From NCBI RefSeq assembly GCF_002918555.1, contig NZ_PQMB01000002.1, positions 263,797 to 327,796 of the forward strand: a stretch of 64,000 bases of DNA, read 5' to 3'. The position numbers and the translations under genes are program-made. Source of the DNA: Citrobacter amalonaticus (GTDB lineage: Bacteria; Pseudomonadota; Gammaproteobacteria; Enterobacterales; Enterobacteriaceae). The notes beneath the pieces were generated by a model. That model searched no databases. It was not told the DNA's origin and worked only from the letters and a program-made list of their open reading frames with translations. This document shows, piece after piece, positions 60,585-64,000 of the stretch; the stretch's first letter is position 1, and each line of letters begins with the position of its first letter.

Positions 60585-61226
60585 GTGGCAAAGAATTATT
60601 ATGACATCACCCTTGCGCTGGCGGGTATTTGCCAGTCGGCACGCCTGGTGCAACAACTGGCGCACCAGGGGCACTGTGATGCCGATGCGCTCCACGTCTC
60701 ACTGAACAGCGTTATCGATATGAACCCCAGCTCAACGCTGGGTGTGTTCGGCGGTAGCGAGGCCAATCTGCGTCTCGGTCTGGAAACTCTGCTTGGGGTT
60801 CTGAACGCCAGCAGCCGCCAGGGGCTCAACGCAGAACTGACCCGCTACACCCTTAGCATGATGGTGCTGGAGCGTAAGCTGTCGGCCGCAAAAGGCGCGC
60901 TGGACACGCTGGGCGACCGTATCAACGGTCTGCAACGCCAGTTGGATCATTTTGATTTACAGTCAGAAACGCTGATGAGCGCAATGGCCGGTATTTATGT
61001 CGATGTCATCAGCCCGCTGGGACCGCGCATTCAGGTTACCGGCTCCCCTGCTGTACTTCAGAGTCCGCAGGTGCAGGCAAAGGTCCGCGCCTCTCTGCTT
61101 GCCGGTATCCGCGCCGCCGTGCTCTGGCACCAGGTGGGCGGTGGTCGCCTGCAGCTAATGTTTTCTCGTCATCGCCTGACCACTCAGGCAAAACAAATTC
61201 TTGCTCATTTAACCCCGGAGTTGTGA
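60585..61226 (+). CDS. hflD: high-frequency lysogenization protein HflD
   Basis: A 213-residue peripheral membrane protein, same length as E. coli HflD. It is known to bind phage lambda CII and lower lysogeny; its house-keeping role is unclear. It is mainly helical, with [52 protein letters not shown] as the best conserved part in several blocks. The start is a GTG at 60585 (family [10 protein letters not shown]), 8 nt after AGGAAG; another GTG two codons upstream is possible. purB begins 3 nt after its stop. Confidence 0.94.
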   Translation: MAKNYYDITLALAGICQSARLVQQLAHQGHCDADALHVSLNSVIDMNPSSTLGVFGGSEANLRLGLETLLGVLNASSRQGLNAELTRYTLSMMVLERKLSAAKGALDTLGDRINGLQRQLDHFDLQSETLMSAMAGIYVDVISPLGPRIQVTGSPAVLQSPQVQAKVRASLLAGIRAAVLWHQVGGGRLQLMFSRHRLTTQAKQILAHLTPEL

Positions 61227-62600
<1,374 letters not shown>

Positions 62601-62609
62601 TCGCCTCCT

Positions 62610-62634
62610 GCCCTCTTTCGTTCAGGAAGAGGGC
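62610..62634 (+). terminator. hairpin after purB
   Basis: A perfect 8-bp stem (GCCCTCTT / AAGAGGGC) with a 9-nt loop, 9 nt after the purB stop. No T run, so a weak or rho-assisted stop. Confidence 0.5.
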
Positions 62635-62646
62635 ACCTTCCCCTTT

Positions 62647-62681
62647 GGTTTATTGAATGTTTATCCCCACGGCAACATAAT
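62647..62681 (+). promoter_or_regulatory. PhoP-autoregulated promoter of phoPQ
   Basis: A PhoP box GGTTTA-TTGAA-TGTTTA at 62647-62663, then 12 bp, then a CATAAT -10 at 62676-62681. Box sequence and distance match the autoregulated E. coli/Salmonella phoP promoter (class II, box replacing the -35). Confidence 0.9.
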
Positions 62682-62708
62682 CAGCGTTACAATACTTCTA
62701 TACTGAAT

Positions 62709-62826
62709 CATTCAAATTGCATTATGACGGCCAGTGAATGAATTCCCTGGCGCGTACAAGTCGTACGTGACCGGGATGAATATACGCCGCCAGCGAAAAG
62801 GCAGACTGAAAGATGAAGTGTATATA
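62709..62826. repeat. interspersed repeat copy B in the phoP leader
   Basis: Blocks CATTCAAATTGCAT, GGCCAGTGAATGAATT, CTGGCGCGTAC and CTGAAAGATGAAGTGTATAT follow the same order as copy A at 60411-60557. It sits between the PhoP-dependent promoter and the phoP start, so it is transcribed as part of the phoPQ leader and ends 25 nt before the phoP ATG. Confidence 0.6.
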
Positions 62827-62850
62827 CCGTTAATTTAGGGAGAAAAGCCG

Positions 62851-63522
62851 ATGCGCGTCCTGGTTGTCGAAGATAATGCGTTGTTACGTCACCACCTGAA
62901 GGTTCAGTTACAAGATGCAGGACACCAGGTTGATGATGCAGAAGATGCCAAAGAGGCCGACTATTATCTTAACGAACATATACCAGATATCGCGATCGTC
63001 GATCTGGGACTCCCGGATGAAGACGGGCTTTCGTTGATTCGCCGCTGGCGGAGCAATGATATCTCCCTGCCCGTGCTTGTTTTAACTGCCCGTGAAGGCT
63101 GGCAGGACAAGGTCGAAGTGCTGAGCGCAGGCGCGGATGACTATGTCACTAAACCGTTCCATATTGAGGAAGTGGTGGCGCGTATGCAGGCGCTGATGCG
63201 CCGCAACAGCGGTCTGGCCTCGCAGGTCATCTCTATCCCGCCGTTTCAGGTTGATCTCTCCCGCCGCGAGCTGTCGGTGTCTGACGAAGTCATTAAGCTG
63301 ACGGCGTTTGAATATACCATTATGGAAACGCTGATCCGTAATAACGGCAAAGTGGTCAGCAAAGACTCGCTGATGCTGCAACTCTATCCGGATGCTGAAC
63401 TGCGCGAAAGTCACACCATTGACGTACTGATGGGCCGCCTGCGGAAAAAAATTCAGGCGCAATATCCTGATGAAGTGATCACCACCGTGCGTGGTCAGGG
63501 ATATCTTTTCGAACTTCGCTAA
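62851..63522 (+). CDS. phoP: response regulator PhoP
   Basis: A 223-residue OmpR-type response regulator. The receiver domain has acidic residues VVEDNA, phospho-acceptor Asp51 ([13 protein letters not shown]) and Lys in VTKPFHIEE. The winged-helix DNA-binding domain (about 125-220) ends [12 protein letters not shown]. It controls Mg2+ limitation, acid and antimicrobial-peptide responses. GGGAGAAAAGCC supplies the ribosome site. The stop overlaps the phoQ start (TAATG). Confidence 0.97.
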   Translation: MRVLVVEDNALLRHHLKVQLQDAGHQVDDAEDAKEADYYLNEHIPDIAIVDLGLPDEDGLSLIRRWRSNDISLPVLVLTAREGWQDKVEVLSAGADDYVTKPFHIEEVVARMQALMRRNSGLASQVISIPPFQVDLSRRELSVSDEVIKLTAFEYTIMETLIRNNGKVVSKDSLMLQLYPDAELRESHTIDVLMGRLRKKIQAQYPDEVITTVRGQGYLFELR

Positions 63523-64000
63523 TGAATAAATTATTGCGTCATTTCTTCCCCCTGTCGCTGCGGCTGCGTTTTCTGCTGGCGACGGCAGGCGTTGTGCTGG
63601 TGCTTTCACTGGCCTACGGCATGGTCGCGCTGGTTGGCTATAGCGTCAGTTTTGACAAAACGACGTTTCGCCTGCTGCGCGGTGAGAGCAACCTTTTTTA
63701 TACGCTGGCGAAGTGGCAGGATGACAAAATCCACGTCGAGCTACCTGAAAATCTCGATATGCAAAGCCCGACCATGTCGCTGATTTACGATGAGAAAGGC
63801 AAACTGTTGTGGGCCCAGCGCGACGTCCCCTGGCTGCTGAATCTTATCGAGCCAGACTGGCTGAAAAGGAATGGTTTTCATGAAATTGAAGCGGATGTTG
63901 ACGCCACCAGCACACTCATTAGCGCGGATCATTCGGTCCAGGAGCAGCTCAAAGAGGTGCGGGAAGATGACGATAACGCCGAAATGACCCACTCGGTGGC
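63522..64000 (+). CDS. phoQ: sensor kinase PhoQ (5' part only, cut by window edge)
   Basis: The first ~159 residues of PhoQ. The N-terminus reads [17 protein letters not shown], with transmembrane helix 1 at about residues 17-38. The periplasmic sensor starts at about residue 45. The acidic patch that binds Mg2+ and cationic peptides appears as [13 protein letters not shown] near residues 147-159. The kinase core lies beyond the window. Translation starts within the phoP stop codon (TAATG), so the two proteins are made together. Confidence 0.96.
   Translation, partial: MNKLLRHFFPLSLRLRFLLATAGVVLVLSLAYGMVALVGYSVSFDKTTFRLLRGESNLFYTLAKWQDDKIHVELPENLDMQSPTMSLIYDEKGKLLWAQRDVPWLLNLIEPDWLKRNGFHEIEADVDATSTLISADHSVQEQLKEVREDDDNAEMTHSV

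Overview
The window is chromosomal DNA of an enterobacterium. The backbone follows Escherichia coli / Salmonella gene order almost gene for gene. The best-fitting genus is Citrobacter (koseri/amalonaticus/sedlakii side). This is inferred from a chromosomal class A beta-lactamase with a divergent AmpR-type regulator, an OmpT/CroP-like omptin, a second RyhB small RNA, and ERIC repeats. Species assignment is inference.

Layout. (1) 1-31.9 kb matches the E. coli region selD-ydjA-sppA-ansA-pncA-ydjEFGHIJKL-yeaC-msrB-gapA-yeaD-yeaE-mipA-yeaGH-dgcJ-yeaK-yoaI-yeaL-nimR-nimT-yeaO-yoaF-dgcP-yoaK-yoaJ-yeaQ. It has local insertions: ERIC elements, a stand-alone CTP-synthase-type amidotransferase and a DUF523/TudS-like gene next to yeaO. 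(2) 32-45.3 kb is a mosaic. It holds a RyhB-2-type sRNA with a Fur box, a cysteine-containing formate dehydrogenase H paralogue behind a sigma-54 promoter, leuE, umuDC with an SOS box, zinT with a Zur box, torYZ with an FNR box, a UspF-like protein, an ampR-like gene divergent from a class A beta-lactamase gene, a DUF1471 protein and a tRNA-like element. (3) 45.4-54.6 kb is a complete autoinducer-2 system. lsrR-lsrK plus a tightly linked cupin gene run leftward, and lsrACDBFG run rightward. (4) 54.6-56.4 kb is an AT-rich gap and an omptin protease gene. (5) 56.6-64 kb matches the E. coli icd-rluE-nudJ-mnmA-hflD-purB-phoP-phoQ region. The window is cut inside selD at the left and inside phoQ at the right.

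How it works together. The ydj block is a DeoR-controlled carbohydrate catabolic cluster: two sugar porters, a kinase, an aldolase and three oxidoreductases. The mosaic centre is rich in stress and anaerobic functions, most preceded by a recognisable operator (sigma-54, Fur, LexA, Zur, FNR). The lsr block imports, phosphorylates and degrades AI-2. The two flanks lie far apart in E. coli K-12 (about 40 and 25 map minutes), so the middle of this window contains a large-scale rearrangement junction relative to K-12.

I found no prophage, insertion sequence, CRISPR array or defence island. The most interesting items are the cupin attached to lsrRK, the Cys-for-Sec FdhF paralogue, the amidotransferase lacking the usual catalytic Glu, the tRNA-like element, and the repeat families.
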